Notes: a model not told the origin generated them from the letters alone. Positions 1 to 8,172 are shown, counted from the first letter of the stretch. The stretch: DNA of 64,000 nucleotides from Caulobacter sp. NIBR2454 (GCF_027474405.1 NZ_CP114871.1:868001-932000), one strand, 5' to 3'. Numbers and translations are program-made.

Positions 1-85
1 AGTGCTTCACCCAAAGCACGGTCTCGACATGGTGCGCGCCGGTCGGGGCAGGAGCGGGGGAGGTCTGCAAAGCCGCGTCGGTCAT
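1..85 (-). CDS. fpr: Ferredoxin--NADP reductase, N-terminal fragment (cut by window edge)
   Basis: Only the first 28 codons are visible, reading leftward from an ATG at 85. The peptide has a low-complexity Ala/Pro start followed by THHVETVL-like residues (GAHHVETVLWVKH), which is how alphaproteobacterial ferredoxin-NADP reductases begin just before the conserved HWTD.LFSF segment of the FAD domain. If correct, the enzyme exchanges electrons between NADPH and ferredoxin or flavodoxin in the cytoplasm. The identity rests on this short N-terminal match only. It is divergent from the lipoprotein gene at 346, and the two share the 260-base spacer. Confidence 0.5.
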   Translation of the reverse strand, partial: MTDAALQTSPAPAPTGAHHVETVLWVKH

Positions 86-133
86 GGCCGGTAAGGTTCC
101 TTCGCGCCATCAAAGGCGAACGTGTCCTAGGGT

Positions 134-159
134 CGCCGCCTACGGCCCTTCAGGCGGCG
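134..159. repeat. Inverted repeat in the divergent spacer
   Basis: An 8-bp GC-rich stem (CGCCGCCT / AGGCGGCG) with a 10-base loop lies between the fpr start and the lipoprotein gene. No T-run follows on either strand. It could be an operator or an RNA hairpin in the fpr leader; nothing else was recognised in 86-345. Confidence 0.3.
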
Positions 160-345
160 CACCCCTCATGTGATGCGCAGGCCCCGGATGTCAACTTGGC
201 GCGTCCAGACTTGTGAATTGTCCAGGTTGTCAAAAATTGCTGTTCAGCTTTGCCGGTAACGTCAAAATATCCGTTGCCGACTCCAAAGGTGAGGCGCACA
301 GTCGTCTTTGCTCCACCAGAGAGCGTAAAATATACGGAGGGATGG

Positions 346-747
346 ATGCGCGTAGCGTTGTTTAAGGGCGCGGCTGTCGCCGCGTTTTCGATCCTTGCCT
401 TGTCAGCCTGCGGAAACGCCGGAACTGGGTCCCAGACCCAGGTCGCGGCCGTCGCGGGTAAAGCTGTCAACATTTCCGGCTGCGCACGGCCGGCGACCAA
501 CGCCTCGACCGGCGCCGTCTGCGTGGCGGTCCGTGGGCCGGGCGGCGTCATGTATGACGTCACCTCAGCTTCACCCGCTCCAGACCCGTCGAAGGGCGTC
601 AGCGTCGCTGTAACGGGAATGGACAACGGCCAGGCATCCGACTGCGGCAAGGTCCTGACGGACGTGAAGTGGGAATATCTGAGCCTGCGCTGCTCGGCGT
701 CAGCGCCGACCACCGTGGCGGCGGCGACCGAAACGACCGCCCCTTAA
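346..747 (+). CDS. Small predicted lipoprotein, function unknown
   Basis: This 133-residue protein starts at the ATG at 346, which has GGAGG a few bases upstream; an in-frame ATG at 250 has no such site and would place hydrophilic residues before the signal. Residues 1-22 form a lipoprotein signal peptide: a basic start, a hydrophobic core and an L-S-A-C lipobox with Cys22. The mature part contains four further cysteines, in GCA, VCV, DCG and RCS contexts, so two periplasmic disulfides are possible. The sequence around the second half (SDCGKVLTDVKWEYLSLRC) suggests a small beta-rich fold. No family was recognised. The protein is expected at the inner leaflet of the outer membrane. Confidence 0.65.
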   Translation: MRVALFKGAAVAAFSILALSACGNAGTGSQTQVAAVAGKAVNISGCARPATNASTGAVCVAVRGPGGVMYDVTSASPAPDPSKGVSVAVTGMDNGQASDCGKVLTDVKWEYLSLRCSASAPTTVAAATETTAP

Positions 748-766
748 GCCCACCTTGGAGAAGCGG

Positions 767-786
767 CCCGGCGTTCACGCGCCGGG
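767..786. terminator. Possible hairpin between convergent genes
   Basis: CCCGGCG at 767-773 pairs with CGCCGGG at 780-786 around a 6-base loop, 20 bases past the lipoprotein stop. It overlaps the stop of the small minus-strand gene. There is no clear U-tract, so termination is only suggested. Confidence 0.35.
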
Positions 787-960
787 CGTTGCTTCGCCTG
801 ATCCAGGATCGGTGGCGGTCTCGCCGCTGTTCTGGCTGGACTTGGATCCAGCAGGCTCGCTCGCCGGGCGAGGCGGCTCGCCGTCGCGGCCAGGCTTTAG
901 GTTCTCATTCTCCGTCTCCCGATCGGACGGACGGTCTTGGTTTGTCGTGGGCGAGCCCAT
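775..960 (-). CDS. Small hydrophilic hypothetical protein
   Basis: A 61-residue open frame starts at an ATG at 960, with AGGA about 9 bases upstream on the minus strand. The product is very polar and low in hydrophobic residues, rich in Asp, Glu, Pro, Gly, Ser and Asn, with a central segment ENLKPGRDGEPPRPA. It has no signal peptide, membrane segment or cysteine and is probably disordered. Short proteins of this style are common and poorly characterised in Caulobacteraceae. A longer in-frame start at 1071 exists. A plus-strand frame overlaps the same bases, so the coding strand itself is not certain. Confidence 0.4.
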   Translation of the reverse strand: MGSPTTNQDRPSDRETENENLKPGRDGEPPRPASEPAGSKSSQNSGETATDPGSGEATPGA

Positions 961-1110
961 GGTGGTTTCCTGGTACAGGGGAAGCTGTCTCCAAAACGCG
1001 CCTGCAACGCCCTTCGATCCGTGCGCCAATCTGTCTTCGGCGCGGGTCCGTTCCCCTTGCTCCGCGTCCATGTCGCTGCTAAACGAGCCGGCTCCGGCGA
1101 ATGAGCCGAG

Positions 1111-1142
1111 CGCGCCGGAAGGCTGAACCGCTTTCCGGCGCG
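1111..1142. repeat. Inverted repeat upstream of tRNA-Trp
   Basis: A perfect 10-bp stem (CGCGCCGGAA paired with TTCCGGCGCG) encloses a 12-base loop, 40 bases before the tRNA. It has no T-run. It may insulate the tRNA-secE-nusG transcript from upstream reading or fold in its leader. I saw no convincing promoter hexamers in 1127-1182. Confidence 0.4.
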
Positions 1143-1182
1143 CTGTTCATTGTCCGGAGGACTGCGGTGAAAGCCGACGTCT

Positions 1183-1258
1183 AGGAGTGTAGCTCAGCTG
1201 GTAGAGCATCGGTCTCCAAAACCGAGGGCCGGGGGTTCGAGTCCCTCCACTCCTGCCA
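1183..1258 (+). tRNA. trnW: tRNA-Trp (anticodon CCA)
   Basis: This 76-base cloverleaf has a 7-bp acceptor stem (AGGAGTG with CACTCCT), the D-arm sequence GCTCAGCTGGTAGAGC, an anticodon stem TCGGT/ACCGA enclosing the loop CTCCAAA, a T-arm containing GGTTCGAGTCC, discriminator G1255 and an encoded CCA at 1256-1258. The anticodon is CCA at 1216-1218, reading UGG, so the tRNA is for tryptophan. It sits directly before secE, an arrangement widely conserved in bacteria and likely co-transcribed. Confidence 0.97.
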
Positions 1259-1331
1259 CTACCTATATGAAGAGCCGGCTACGCCCCGCGCGCAGCCGGT
1301 CATGTCAGTACTAGAAGGTCGCGAGCCGCTA

Positions 1332-1646
1332 ATGGCCAGGAAACCGGGATCGAGCCCGTCAGCGATGAAGGCCCGCGCCGCCAAGACGGCGGCGGCGATG
1401 GCTCCTGCTGGTCAGGCCTCCGCGCTGAAGGCCGAGGCGCCGAAAAAGCGTGTCAGCCCGCTGCAGTTCTTCGAGCAGGTTCGCGCCGAAGGCCGCAAGA
1501 TCACCTGGACCTCCCGCAAGGAGACCTGGATCACCTCGGTGATGGTTTTCATCATGGTGGTGATGACCTCGATCTTCTTCTTTGTGGTCGATTGGATTCT
1601 GCGCACCGGCGTGTCGCAGATCCTCGCCCTGGTGAACGCAGGATAA
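1332..1646 (+). CDS. secE: Preprotein translocase subunit SecE
   Basis: SecE clamps the SecY channel in the inner membrane and is needed for Sec protein export. The 104-residue product has a basic, Ala-rich cytoplasmic N-terminus, the conserved amphipathic segment around FFEQVRAEGRKITWTSRKET, and a single C-terminal membrane helix (SVMVFIMVVMTSIFFFVVDWIL). I chose the ATG at 1332 over the in-frame ATG at 1302, which has no ribosome-binding site and lies in the tRNA spacer; the choice is not certain. nusG follows after 4 bases, giving the classical secE-nusG pair. Confidence 0.93.
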   Translation: MARKPGSSPSAMKARAAKTAAAMAPAGQASALKAEAPKKRVSPLQFFEQVRAEGRKITWTSRKETWITSVMVFIMVVMTSIFFFVVDWILRTGVSQILALVNAG

Positions 1647-1650
1647 GACG

Positions 1651-2223
1651 ATGAACGATCAGACGGGCGGCTCCACCTCGAACCCGAACCACAAGTGGTA
1701 CATCGTCCACGCCTACTCGAACTTCGAGAAGAAGGTCCGTGACAGCATCCTCGAGCAGGCCAAGTCGCATGGCCTGGAGGACAGCTTCTCCGAAATCCTG
1801 GTTCCCACCGAGGACGTCGTCGAGATCCGCCGCGGCCGCAAGGTCAACGCCGAGCGCAAGTTCTTCCCAGGCTACGTGCTGGTGAAGATGCACCTGACCG
1901 ACGAAGCCTACCACCTCATCAAGAACACCCCGAAGGTCACCGGCTTCCTCGGCGCCCAGGGCGGCTCCAAGCCGACCCCCGTGCCGGAAAAGGAAGTTCA
2001 ACGCATCGTCGGCGCCATCGAAGAGGGCGTCGAGCGCCCCAAGCCCACCGTCTCCTACGAGATCGGCGAGCAGGTTCGCGTCACCGACGGTCCCTTCGCC
2101 AGCTTCACCGGCTCGGTTGAGGACGTGGACGAAGAACGCGCCCGCCTGCGCGTCACCGTGTCGATCTTCGGCCGGGCGACCCCGGTCGAGCTGGAATACA
2201 ATCAGGTCGAGAAAACCGCCTGA
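1651..2223 (+). CDS. nusG: Transcription termination/antitermination protein NusG
   Basis: NusG binds the clamp of RNA polymerase, suppresses pausing and couples transcription to Rho or to the ribosome. The 190-residue protein has the N-terminal NGN domain ([15 protein letters not shown] through [10 protein letters not shown] and GFLG, about residues 12-110) and a C-terminal KOW domain (residues about 135-187, [19 protein letters not shown]). The length is typical. It starts 4 bases after secE and is certainly co-transcribed with it. rplK follows after a 132-base leader. Confidence 0.97.
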   Translation: MNDQTGGSTSNPNHKWYIVHAYSNFEKKVRDSILEQAKSHGLEDSFSEILVPTEDVVEIRRGRKVNAERKFFPGYVLVKMHLTDEAYHLIKNTPKVTGFLGAQGGSKPTPVPEKEVQRIVGAIEEGVERPKPTVSYEIGEQVRVTDGPFASFTGSVEDVDEERARLRVTVSIFGRATPVELEYNQVEKTA

Positions 2224-2230
2224 TGACGAA

Positions 2231-2355
2231 ATTCCCCGCGGCCTAGGCGGCGGGGATGAAACGGACAGCTTTCGGGCTGTCCATCAAATCCGTGGGAGGG
2301 CCGCCAAGCCCGGACCACGGCTCAACCGGCCGGAATTCCGGCCACCGAGGAGACT
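2231..2355 (+). promoter_or_regulatory. rplK leader, probable L1-type autoregulatory region
   Basis: The nusG-rplK spacer contains a hairpin at 2234-2255 (CCCCGC paired with GCGGGG, one internal mismatch) and then a segment with CCGTGGGAGG at about 2290, a sequence commonly found in front of rplK in many bacteria. In the L11 operon, ribosomal protein L1 represses translation by binding the leader, where the RNA imitates its 23S site. That this leader does so is inferred from position and the short motif. The rplK ribosome-binding site is GAGGAG before 2356. Confidence 0.45.
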
Positions 2356-2787
2356 ATGGCAAAGAAGATCCTGGGCTATATCAAGCTGCAGGTGCCCGCC
2401 GGCTCCGCCACGCCTTCGCCGCCCATCGGGCCGGCGCTGGGTCAACGCGGCGTGAACATCATGGGCTTCTGCAAAGAGTTCAACGCACGGACCGAAAGCG
2501 TCCAGAAGGGTACGCCCCTGCCGACCGTGATCACGGTCTATCAGGACAAGTCGTTCACCTTCGTGACGAAGACCCCGCCGGCCACCTTCTTCCTGAAGGA
2601 AGCCACGGGCCTGAAGTCCGGCGCCAAGCTGACCGGTCGCGAGACCGTCGGCTCGATCACCCGCGCCCAACTGCGCGAGATCGCCGAAAAGAAGATGAAA
2701 GACCTCAACGCCAATGACGTTGAAGCCGCGGCCCGCATCATCGAGGGCTCGGCCCGCGCGATGGGCCTGAAAGTGGTGGAGTCCTAA
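2356..2787 (+). CDS. rplK: 50S ribosomal protein L11
   Basis: L11 forms part of the GTPase-associated centre of the 50S subunit and is needed for the stringent response. The 143-residue protein shows the N-terminal signature [26 protein letters not shown] and the C-terminal RNA-binding domain ending [17 protein letters not shown]. The length matches the family. GAGGAG lies upstream of the ATG, and rplA follows after 3 bases. Confidence 0.97.
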   Translation: MAKKILGYIKLQVPAGSATPSPPIGPALGQRGVNIMGFCKEFNARTESVQKGTPLPTVITVYQDKSFTFVTKTPPATFFLKEATGLKSGAKLTGRETVGSITRAQLREIAEKKMKDLNANDVEAAARIIEGSARAMGLKVVES

Positions 2788-2790
2788 GTC

Positions 2791-3480
2791 ATGGCAAAGC
2801 AACCCAAGCGCATCCAAGCCTGGACCGGCGACCGCGACAGCAACCTCGCGCTCGACGAAGCCATCAAGCTGGTGAAGGCCAACGCCACGGCCAAGTTCGA
2901 CGAGACGATCGAAATCTCGGTGAACCTGGGCGTCGATCCCCGTCACGCCGACCAACAGGTCCGCGGCGTGGTCAACCTGCCGTCGGGCACGGGCCGTGAC
3001 GTTCGCGTCGCCGTCTTCGCCAAGGACGCCAAGGCTGACGAAGCCACCGCGGCCGGCGCGGAACATGTCGGCGCTGAAGATCTGTACGAAAAGATCAACG
3101 GCGGCTTCATGGACTTCGACCGCGTCATCGCGACCCCCGACATGATGGCCCTCGTCGGCCGTCTGGGTAAGGTGCTGGGCCCGCGCGGCCTGATGCCGAA
3201 CCCGAAGGTCGGCACCGTGACGCCGAACGTCGGCCAAGCGGTCAAGGACGCCAAGGGCGGCGCCGTCGAGTTCCGCGTCGAGAAGGCGGGCATCGTCCAC
3301 GCCGGCATCGGCAAGGCCTCGTTCACCGACGACGCCCTGAAGGCCAACGTCGTGGCTCTGGTCGACGCGCTCAACAAGTCCAAGCCCTCGGGCGCCAAGG
3401 GCATCTACGTGAAGCGCATCAGCCTGTCCTCGACCATGGGTCCGGGCTTCAAGATCGACGCGGCTTCGGTCGTCGCCTAA
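2791..3480 (+). CDS. rplA: 50S ribosomal protein L1
   Basis: L1 binds 23S rRNA at the L1 stalk, helps release deacylated tRNA, and usually represses its own operon. The 229-residue protein has the expected length and motifs: the N-terminal [21 protein letters not shown], the central [18 protein letters not shown] (about residues 127-145), and the C-terminal [16 protein letters not shown]. It is coupled to rplK with a 3-base spacer and is followed by a strong terminator, so rplJL must have its own promoter. Confidence 0.97.
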   Translation: MAKQPKRIQAWTGDRDSNLALDEAIKLVKANATAKFDETIEISVNLGVDPRHADQQVRGVVNLPSGTGRDVRVAVFAKDAKADEATAAGAEHVGAEDLYEKINGGFMDFDRVIATPDMMALVGRLGKVLGPRGLMPNPKVGTVTPNVGQAVKDAKGGAVEFRVEKAGIVHAGIGKASFTDDALKANVVALVDALNKSKPSGAKGIYVKRISLSSTMGPGFKIDAASVVA

Positions 3481-3507
3481 GCGACAACCGACCGTGGCAA
3501 GATCAGG

Positions 3508-3537
3508 GGGCGGGGCCGTAAGGCTCCGCCCTTCTTT
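3508..3537 (+). terminator. Intrinsic terminator after rplKA
   Basis: A 10-bp stem (GGGCGGGGCC with GGCTCCGCCC, one G-U pair) closes on a GTAA (GNRA) tetraloop and is followed by TTCTTT. It lies 27 bases after the rplA stop. Confidence 0.88.
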
Positions 3538-3683
3538 GTGCCAGGGTTCAAGGGAGCGCAGGAGCCGCCTGTGCGCTCAGCGCTTTGAGCCGTTGGTCGC
3601 ATTCTTCAAAGCCCCCAACGCTGGGTCGTTGAGCCGAGCGTGACGGATGAATAGGCCCAAACTCAGTTTCGTGAGTTTGCGGC

Positions 3684-5303
3684 ATGTTCAAGTCAGTGTT
3701 CCGGCCGGCCGCCGGCGCGTTCTGCACGATCGTCATTGCGCTGGTCTGCTACGGGTCGCTGCGTGTGGCCCTCGCAACCTGGTCCTTGGAGACCGACACC
3801 ACCAATCTGGCGTTGCTCGTGGACGATGTAGGCGAGCACGGCCTGTCGGCCCTCGGCGGGCGTCGGTACACGGTGGACAACTGGGTTTTCTCCCTAGCGC
3901 CGCTCTTCGCCGGCGTGTTGGCGGCTTTCCCCCGCTCTCCCATGGCCGTGCTGGTCGTGGGCTGGCTGTTGTCTGTCGCCGCCGCGGCCCTGGCGGCGGT
4001 GCTGGCCACGCGGCTTTGCGACAAGCGCCTTGCTTGGCCGGCGTCGTTTTTGACCTTCGTGGCGGCGGCGGGAAGCAATCCGGAGACCTTGGGCGCCTAT
4101 GGGTTCATGACCTATCCGGCGACGCACAACATCACTGTGGTCGGGGGGCTTACAGGCCTGCTCGCGGCGCACGCCTATGTCCGCGACGGCAAGATCGCCT
4201 GGCTGGGCGTGTCCGCCGTGTTGATCCTGCTGGCGACGCTTTCAGATCCTTGGGGCTTGGCGGCGTTCGTCGCGCCCCTGGTCCTTGCGGGGGCGCTGGC
4301 CGCCCGGTTCGGCGCGTCGAGTCGGCTTGCGCGGCGCCTCCATGCCGTGGCCGCAACCTTCATCGTCGTCGGGGGGCTTTGCTACACCCGCGTTCTGGGC
4401 CTGCTGGATTTCCTGCCTCACGCCGAAGTCGTCCTGGCGCCGCCGGAGGTCATAGCGTTCAACATCAAGCGCGGCCTGGTCGCTCTGAGCCGAATGTTCA
4501 ACCTGGCGCCCTGGACCTCGGGTCTGGGAGGGCCGGCCAGCCGTGCGGCCGCACTTATCGATCTTGGCGCGCTGGCGGTTCTGGCGGGCCTGCTGATCAT
4601 CGCCTTTTGGAGGCGCTGGGCGCAGATCGGGGCCGACGCCAGATTTCTTGTGGCGGCCGCCGTCCTCTCCTGCCTGGGGGTGCTTTCGTCCTTCGCGATC
4701 TTCATCTTTCCAGAAGGCGACTGGGTCGGACGGCTGTTTTTGAACCTTGCCGTCCTGGTCCCAGCCTTGTTGATCGCTATCGCCTGCAACCTGCCTGAAG
4801 GTCGGCTGAAACGCCCGGTTCAGGCCTATGGCGCCCTTCTTCTGTTGCTGGCCATCCTGTCTGGGCCGCTCGGCCGGCCCGCTTCCTGGTTCGCCCCTTT
4901 GCCCGAGCCCAATGCGCAAGGAGCCCGAGCCTTTGGCGCCTTCTCAGCCGAGCATGGATTGACCAAAGGCTATGGCCCTAGGGAGCTTCGGATCGAAGGC
5001 GCAACCTGGCTGTCCAACGGTGCGCTGAAGGCCTATCCGGCGGTGTTCGACGGGCGGGTCTGGCGCCAAGGACCGCACCAGAGCGCCGCCCTGTGGTATG
5101 CGCCGCCGGCGAGCCCAGGCGCGCCGGAATTCCTGGTCGTCGGCGAGGGCATGGCGGGCTGCCCGGAGCTGCAGTTGTGCCTGGACGCGGCGCAGCGTCA
5201 GTTCGGTCCCTGGGCGCGGCGGCTGGAATTCGTCAGCCCCTATGAGGAGCGGGCCACAGTGCTGGTCTGGCCGTCCTCGATCACCGCCAAGATCAAACAT
5301 TAG
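3684..5303 (+). CDS. Multi-pass membrane protein, function unknown (GT-C-like layout)
   Basis: The 539-residue product begins with a membrane helix, then a loop with acidic residues (SLETDTTNLALLVDDVGEHG, about residues 33-52), about nine further hydrophobic segments up to residue 400, and a soluble C-terminal domain of about 140 residues with two Cys (GCPELQLC). An acidic first periplasmic loop, many helices and a C-terminal soluble domain are the layout of GT-C-fold lipid-linked glycosyltransferases, but I recognise no family motif, so this is only a suggestion. The start at 3684 lacks a strong ribosome-binding site. The gene is inserted between rplA and rplJ, behind the rplKA terminator, and converges on the GST gene 16 bases away. 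Confidence 0.75.
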   Translation: MFKSVFRPAAGAFCTIVIALVCYGSLRVALATWSLETDTTNLALLVDDVGEHGLSALGGRRYTVDNWVFSLAPLFAGVLAAFPRSPMAVLVVGWLLSVAAAALAAVLATRLCDKRLAWPASFLTFVAAAGSNPETLGAYGFMTYPATHNITVVGGLTGLLAAHAYVRDGKIAWLGVSAVLILLATLSDPWGLAAFVAPLVLAGALAARFGASSRLARRLHAVAATFIVVGGLCYTRVLGLLDFLPHAEVVLAPPEVIAFNIKRGLVALSRMFNLAPWTSGLGGPASRAAALIDLGALAVLAGLLIIAFWRRWAQIGADARFLVAAAVLSCLGVLSSFAIFIFPEGDWVGRLFLNLAVLVPALLIAIACNLPEGRLKRPVQAYGALLLLLAILSGPLGRPASWFAPLPEPNAQGARAFGAFSAEHGLTKGYGPRELRIEGATWLSNGALKAYPAVFDGRVWRQGPHQSAALWYAPPASPGAPEFLVVGEGMAGCPELQLCLDAAQRQFGPWARRLEFVSPYEERATVLVWPSSITAKIKH

Positions 5304-5319
5304 GAGCGACGAACAGGGG

Positions 5320-6054
5320 TCATGGCGCTTTGTCTAGATCCTTGTAATGCCGGAAAATCCCCATCTCGCTGAAGGGCAGGCGTCGTTCGCTTTCCAGATA
5401 GGCCTTGATGTTGGGCTGGTCGGCGACCCGCACCGCCAGGGCGGCCAGCTTGGGCGTTTCCTTCAGCACCTTCTTGGCGGCCTTGGGGAAGGCGTAGAGC
5501 AGGCCCTGAACCACCTGGAAGGCCGACAGGTCGGCATAGGACAGCTTGTCTCCCACCAGCCACTGATCGCCGGCCGGATTGGCCGCCAGGATCATCTCCA
5601 GCCAGCCCAGGAACTTGGGAATGCGCTGCTTGCGGAACTCCTTGGCCCGCTTGGCGGCCTCCTTCTTCTGGTCCTCGTAATAGAGGCTCAGACCGACGGG
5701 GTGATGGCTGTCGTGCGCCTCGGCCGTGAGGTCGGCGATGGTCAGCTGAATCTGGTGGGCCCATAGCCGGTCGGCTTCGGCCTTGGGCGCGAGTTTCAGC
5801 TTGGGGCCGAGATACATCAGGATCGCCGCGGTCTGGCCCACCACGATGTCGCCGTCCTTCAGGAAGGGCGGGGCGAAGGGCGGTCGGGAGCCAGCCTCCC
5901 CCTTCAGGAAGGGGAGCAGAGCCTGGGCGCCCTGGCCGTTCTTCTCGTCGCCCCGACCGATATCGACATAGTCCGCGCCGGCCTGTTCCAGCGCCAGGCG
6001 CACGAATTCGCCCCGCCCCTGGATGCCTGGCCAGTAGTAGAGTTCGTAAGCCAT
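5320..6054 (-). CDS. Glutathione S-transferase family protein
   Basis: The 244-residue protein has an N-terminal thioredoxin-like domain (ELYYWPGIQGRGEFVRLALEQAG, residues 4-27, with the conserved GQTAAILMYLG about residue 70-80 forming the glutathione-binding SNAIL-type segment) and an all-helical C-terminal domain (residues 90-230) with the usual KLSYADLSAFQV motif. It probably conjugates glutathione to electrophiles or acts as a glutathione-dependent reductase in the cytoplasm. GGAG precedes the ATG at 6054. Its promoter region is back to back with the rplJL promoter, and its position within the ribosomal cluster is unusual. Confidence 0.88.
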   Translation of the reverse strand: MAYELYYWPGIQGRGEFVRLALEQAGADYVDIGRGDEKNGQGAQALLPFLKGEAGSRPPFAPPFLKDGDIVVGQTAAILMYLGPKLKLAPKAEADRLWAHQIQLTIADLTAEAHDSHHPVGLSLYYEDQKKEAAKRAKEFRKQRIPKFLGWLEMILAANPAGDQWLVGDKLSYADLSAFQVVQGLLYAFPKAAKKVLKETPKLAALAVRVADQPNIKAYLESERRLPFSEMGIFRHYKDLDKAP

Positions 6055-6101
6055 CGGGATCTCCTGTCACGAGCCTGGCGGACGCCATGAGGCGCGCGGG
6101 G

Positions 6102-6130
6102 TTGAGTCCTATCAGGTTTTCCTCTATACG
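6102..6130 (+). promoter_or_regulatory. Predicted housekeeping promoter of rplJL
   Basis: TTGAGT (6102-6107) and TATACG (6125-6130) are separated by exactly 17 bases, in the spacer between the divergent GST gene and rplJ. Transcription from here would give a leader of about 280 bases, as expected for an L10-regulated operon. Confidence 0.6.
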
Positions 6131-6415
6131 CGCCGCTTCCGTCGCCTGGGTTCGCCCGTGGCGGCGAACCTGTCCGAGAACAGTGGGGCGCCGGGGTCAC
6201 CGGAGCCATAACTGGAAAGAGCCCTTTCCAGCCGCCGGGAGACGGGGAAGCAGAGAGTTCTGCACGCACCATTCCGTTCCTGACGGGTGAGCGCGCGGCT
6301 CGTGCATCCTTCGGACAGTCGAGACCGACCAAGCGCGATGGGAGCGATCCCGCCGTCGCGAAGTCAATTTCGGCGTCCGGATGGTCCGGCCGCTGTAACT
6401 GAGTAGGAGACCGCA
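6131..6415 (+). promoter_or_regulatory. rplJ leader, probable L10(L12)4-binding regulatory RNA
   Basis: This 285-base leader has several hairpins: GGTTCGCC/GGCGAACC (6149-6170, 8 bp), and CGCGA...GGGA-GCGA-TCCC...TCGCG (6334-6360), an internal-loop hairpin closed by a GNRA tetraloop. Long structured leaders upstream of rplJ are the usual target of translational repression by the L10-L7/L12 complex. The assignment comes from position and folding by eye; I did not match a covariance model. The rplJ ribosome-binding site TAGGAGA is at its end. Confidence 0.45.
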
Positions 6416-6934
6416 ATGGACCGCGCTCAAAAGCAAGAGTCGATCGAGACGCTCAAGGGCGTCTTCGCTGACTCCGGCGCTGTCGTCGTGACCCACTATA
6501 TGGGTCTGACCGTTGCGGAAATGACCGACCTGCGTCTGCGCCTCCGCAAGGAAGGCGCCGCGCTGAAGGTGGTGAAAAACACCCTGGTGCAAAAGGCCCT
6601 GAACGGCTCGGCAGGTGAAGCGGGCGACGCCCTCTTCGTCGGCCCCGTCGCCATCGCCTACGGCGCCGATCCGGTGTCCGCCGCCAAGGTCGTCGCCCAG
6701 TACGCCAAGGAGAACGACAAGTTCACCATCGTTGGCGGCATCCTGGGTCAAACGACCATCCTGGACGAGAAGGCCGTAAAGGCCCTGGCGACCCTGCCCT
6801 CGCTCGACCAGATCCGCGGCCAGCTCATCGGTCTGCTCAACGCCCCCGCGACCAAGATCGCCGGCGTTCTGCAAGCTCCGGCGGGCCAGCTCGCACGCGT
6901 CTTCAACGCTTACGCCACGAAAGACGCCGCGTAA
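6416..6934 (+). CDS. rplJ: 50S ribosomal protein L10
   Basis: L10 is the base of the ribosomal stalk and carries the L7/L12 dimers. The 172-residue product has the typical N-terminal RNA-binding domain (KQESIETLKGVFADSGAVVVTHYMGLTV through LKVVKNTLVQKAL) and the C-terminal helix for L7/L12 binding (PATKIAGVLQAPAGQLARVFNAYA). A TAGGAG site precedes the ATG. rplL follows after 50 bases, and L10 likely represses both genes through the leader. Confidence 0.97.
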   Translation: MDRAQKQESIETLKGVFADSGAVVVTHYMGLTVAEMTDLRLRLRKEGAALKVVKNTLVQKALNGSAGEAGDALFVGPVAIAYGADPVSAAKVVAQYAKENDKFTIVGGILGQTTILDEKAVKALATLPSLDQIRGQLIGLLNAPATKIAGVLQAPAGQLARVFNAYATKDAA

Positions 6935-6984
6935 GCGGACTGTCAGTCATCTCCCCAACATCCCTCATCCTCTAAGGAACTATC

Positions 6985-7374
6985 ATGTCCAAGCTCGATA
7001 AGATCGTCGAAGACCTGTCCGCCCTGTCGGTTCTGGAAGCCGCTGAGCTGTCCAAGCTGCTCGAAGAAAAGTGGGGCGTCTCGGCCGCTGCTCCGGTGGC
7101 CATGGCCATGCCGGCCGGCGGTGGCGCTGGCGCCGCTCCGGCTGAAGCCGCTGAAGAGCAAACCGAGTTCACCGTCGTCCTGACGAGCGGTGGCGACAAG
7201 AAGATCAACGTGATCAAGGAAGTTCGCGGCGTTCGTCCGGACCTCGGCCTGAAAGAAGCCAAGGACCTGGTCGAAGGCGCTCCGCAGAACGTCGTCGAAA
7301 ACGTTTCGAAGCAAGTCGCCGAAGAAACCAAGAAGAAGCTCGAAGAAGCCGGCGCCACCGTCCAGATCAAGTAA
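6985..7374 (+). CDS. rplL: 50S ribosomal protein L7/L12
   Basis: This is the multi-copy stalk protein that recruits translational GTPases. The 129-residue protein has the N-terminal dimerisation domain (residues 1-33), an Ala/Gly/Pro-rich hinge (about 34-55) and the C-terminal factor-binding domain ([22 protein letters not shown] through [15 protein letters not shown]). It follows rplJ and is closed by a strong terminator, so rpoB is not read through from here in any large measure. Confidence 0.97.
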   Translation: MSKLDKIVEDLSALSVLEAAELSKLLEEKWGVSAAAPVAMAMPAGGGAGAAPAEAAEEQTEFTVVLTSGGDKKINVIKEVRGVRPDLGLKEAKDLVEGAPQNVVENVSKQVAEETKKKLEEAGATVQIK

Positions 7375-7406
7375 TCTGGTCGGCGTCAGCTCTGACGCTA
7401 TCGAGA

Positions 7407-7436
7407 ACGCCCCTGGAGCGATCCAGGGGCGTTTTT
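7407..7436 (+). terminator. Intrinsic terminator after rplJL
   Basis: A 10-bp perfect stem (ACGCCCCTGG with CCAGGGGCGT), extendable by an A-T pair closing a GCGA tetraloop, is followed by TTTTT. It ends the rplJL unit 33 bases after the stop. Confidence 0.92.
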
Positions 7437-7496
7437 CGTGTTCGGCGAGCATCGTTTTGACAACGGCTTCGCTGTGCGGTTAACGCATTGTGAACC

Positions 7497-8168
7497 ATGT
7501 ACGACGCCGAGCTCCAGCCGTTCAACGACCCCGCCTCGAAGGCCTCGCGCTTTCGCCGGGCCCGCACGCGGCTGGTCGCCGAGCTGATCGAAAAGACTTT
7601 CGCGGCCGAAGGGCGATGCCGGATCATCGACCTTGGCGGAGAGCCTGACTACTGGCGGCTTTTCGACCGCGCCCTCCTGGAGCGCTGCCGGGTCCAGATC
7701 ACCTCGGTGAACATTCAGGGCTTCATCTCGCGCGATCCGATGATCCACAGCATCGAGGGCGACGCCTGCGATCTGTCGCAGTTCGTCGATGGCTCTTTCG
7801 ACCTGGTTCATTCCAACTCAGTGATCGAGCACGTGGGCGACTGGGCGCGCATGACCGCCTTCGCCGCAGAAGTCCGCCGTCTGGCGCCGCGCTACTACGT
7901 CCAGACCCCGTACTGGGGTTTTCCGTATGAGCCGCATTTTGGAAGCTGGTTCTTCCATTGGCGCAGCGAACAGTCCCGGGCCAAGGCCATGCTGAAGCGA
8001 CAGCATGGGTACGAGAAGAAGGCCGCCGACATGGGCGAGGCGATGGCCACGGTGCAAAGCGCCCGCCTGCTGGACAAGGCGCAGTTCCGCTTCCTGTTTT
8101 CCGACGCTCGTTTCCCGGATGAGCGGATCGCGGGGCTGACGAAGTCCCTGATCGCGATCCGCTCCTAG
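7497..8168 (+). CDS. Class I SAM-dependent methyltransferase, substrate unknown
   Basis: The 223-residue protein has a Rossmann methyltransferase core: motif I as RIIDLGGEPDYW (residues about 41-52), a GDACDL acidic turn (about 87-92) and motif IV as FDLVHSNSVIEHVGDW (about 99-114). The C-terminal 90 residues are aromatic and basic (YVQTPYWGFPYEPHFGSWFFHW) and should form the substrate site. Proteins with this layout often act on lipids, polysaccharides or small molecules, but the target cannot be told. It starts after the rplL terminator, has no strong ribosome-binding site, and ends 4 bases from the convergent M61 peptidase gene. Confidence 0.8.
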   Translation: MYDAELQPFNDPASKASRFRRARTRLVAELIEKTFAAEGRCRIIDLGGEPDYWRLFDRALLERCRVQITSVNIQGFISRDPMIHSIEGDACDLSQFVDGSFDLVHSNSVIEHVGDWARMTAFAAEVRRLAPRYYVQTPYWGFPYEPHFGSWFFHWRSEQSRAKAMLKRQHGYEKKAADMGEAMATVQSARLLDKAQFRFLFSDARFPDERIAGLTKSLIAIRS

Positions 8169-8172
8169 GAGC

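Noticed and set aside
755..1126. Plus-strand open frame of 123 codons between the lipoprotein gene and tRNA-Trp
   Set aside because: It overlaps the minus-strand frame that has a better ribosome-binding site and a more protein-like composition; its own peptide is Arg/Ser/Pro-rich, as in frame shadows of GC-rich DNA.
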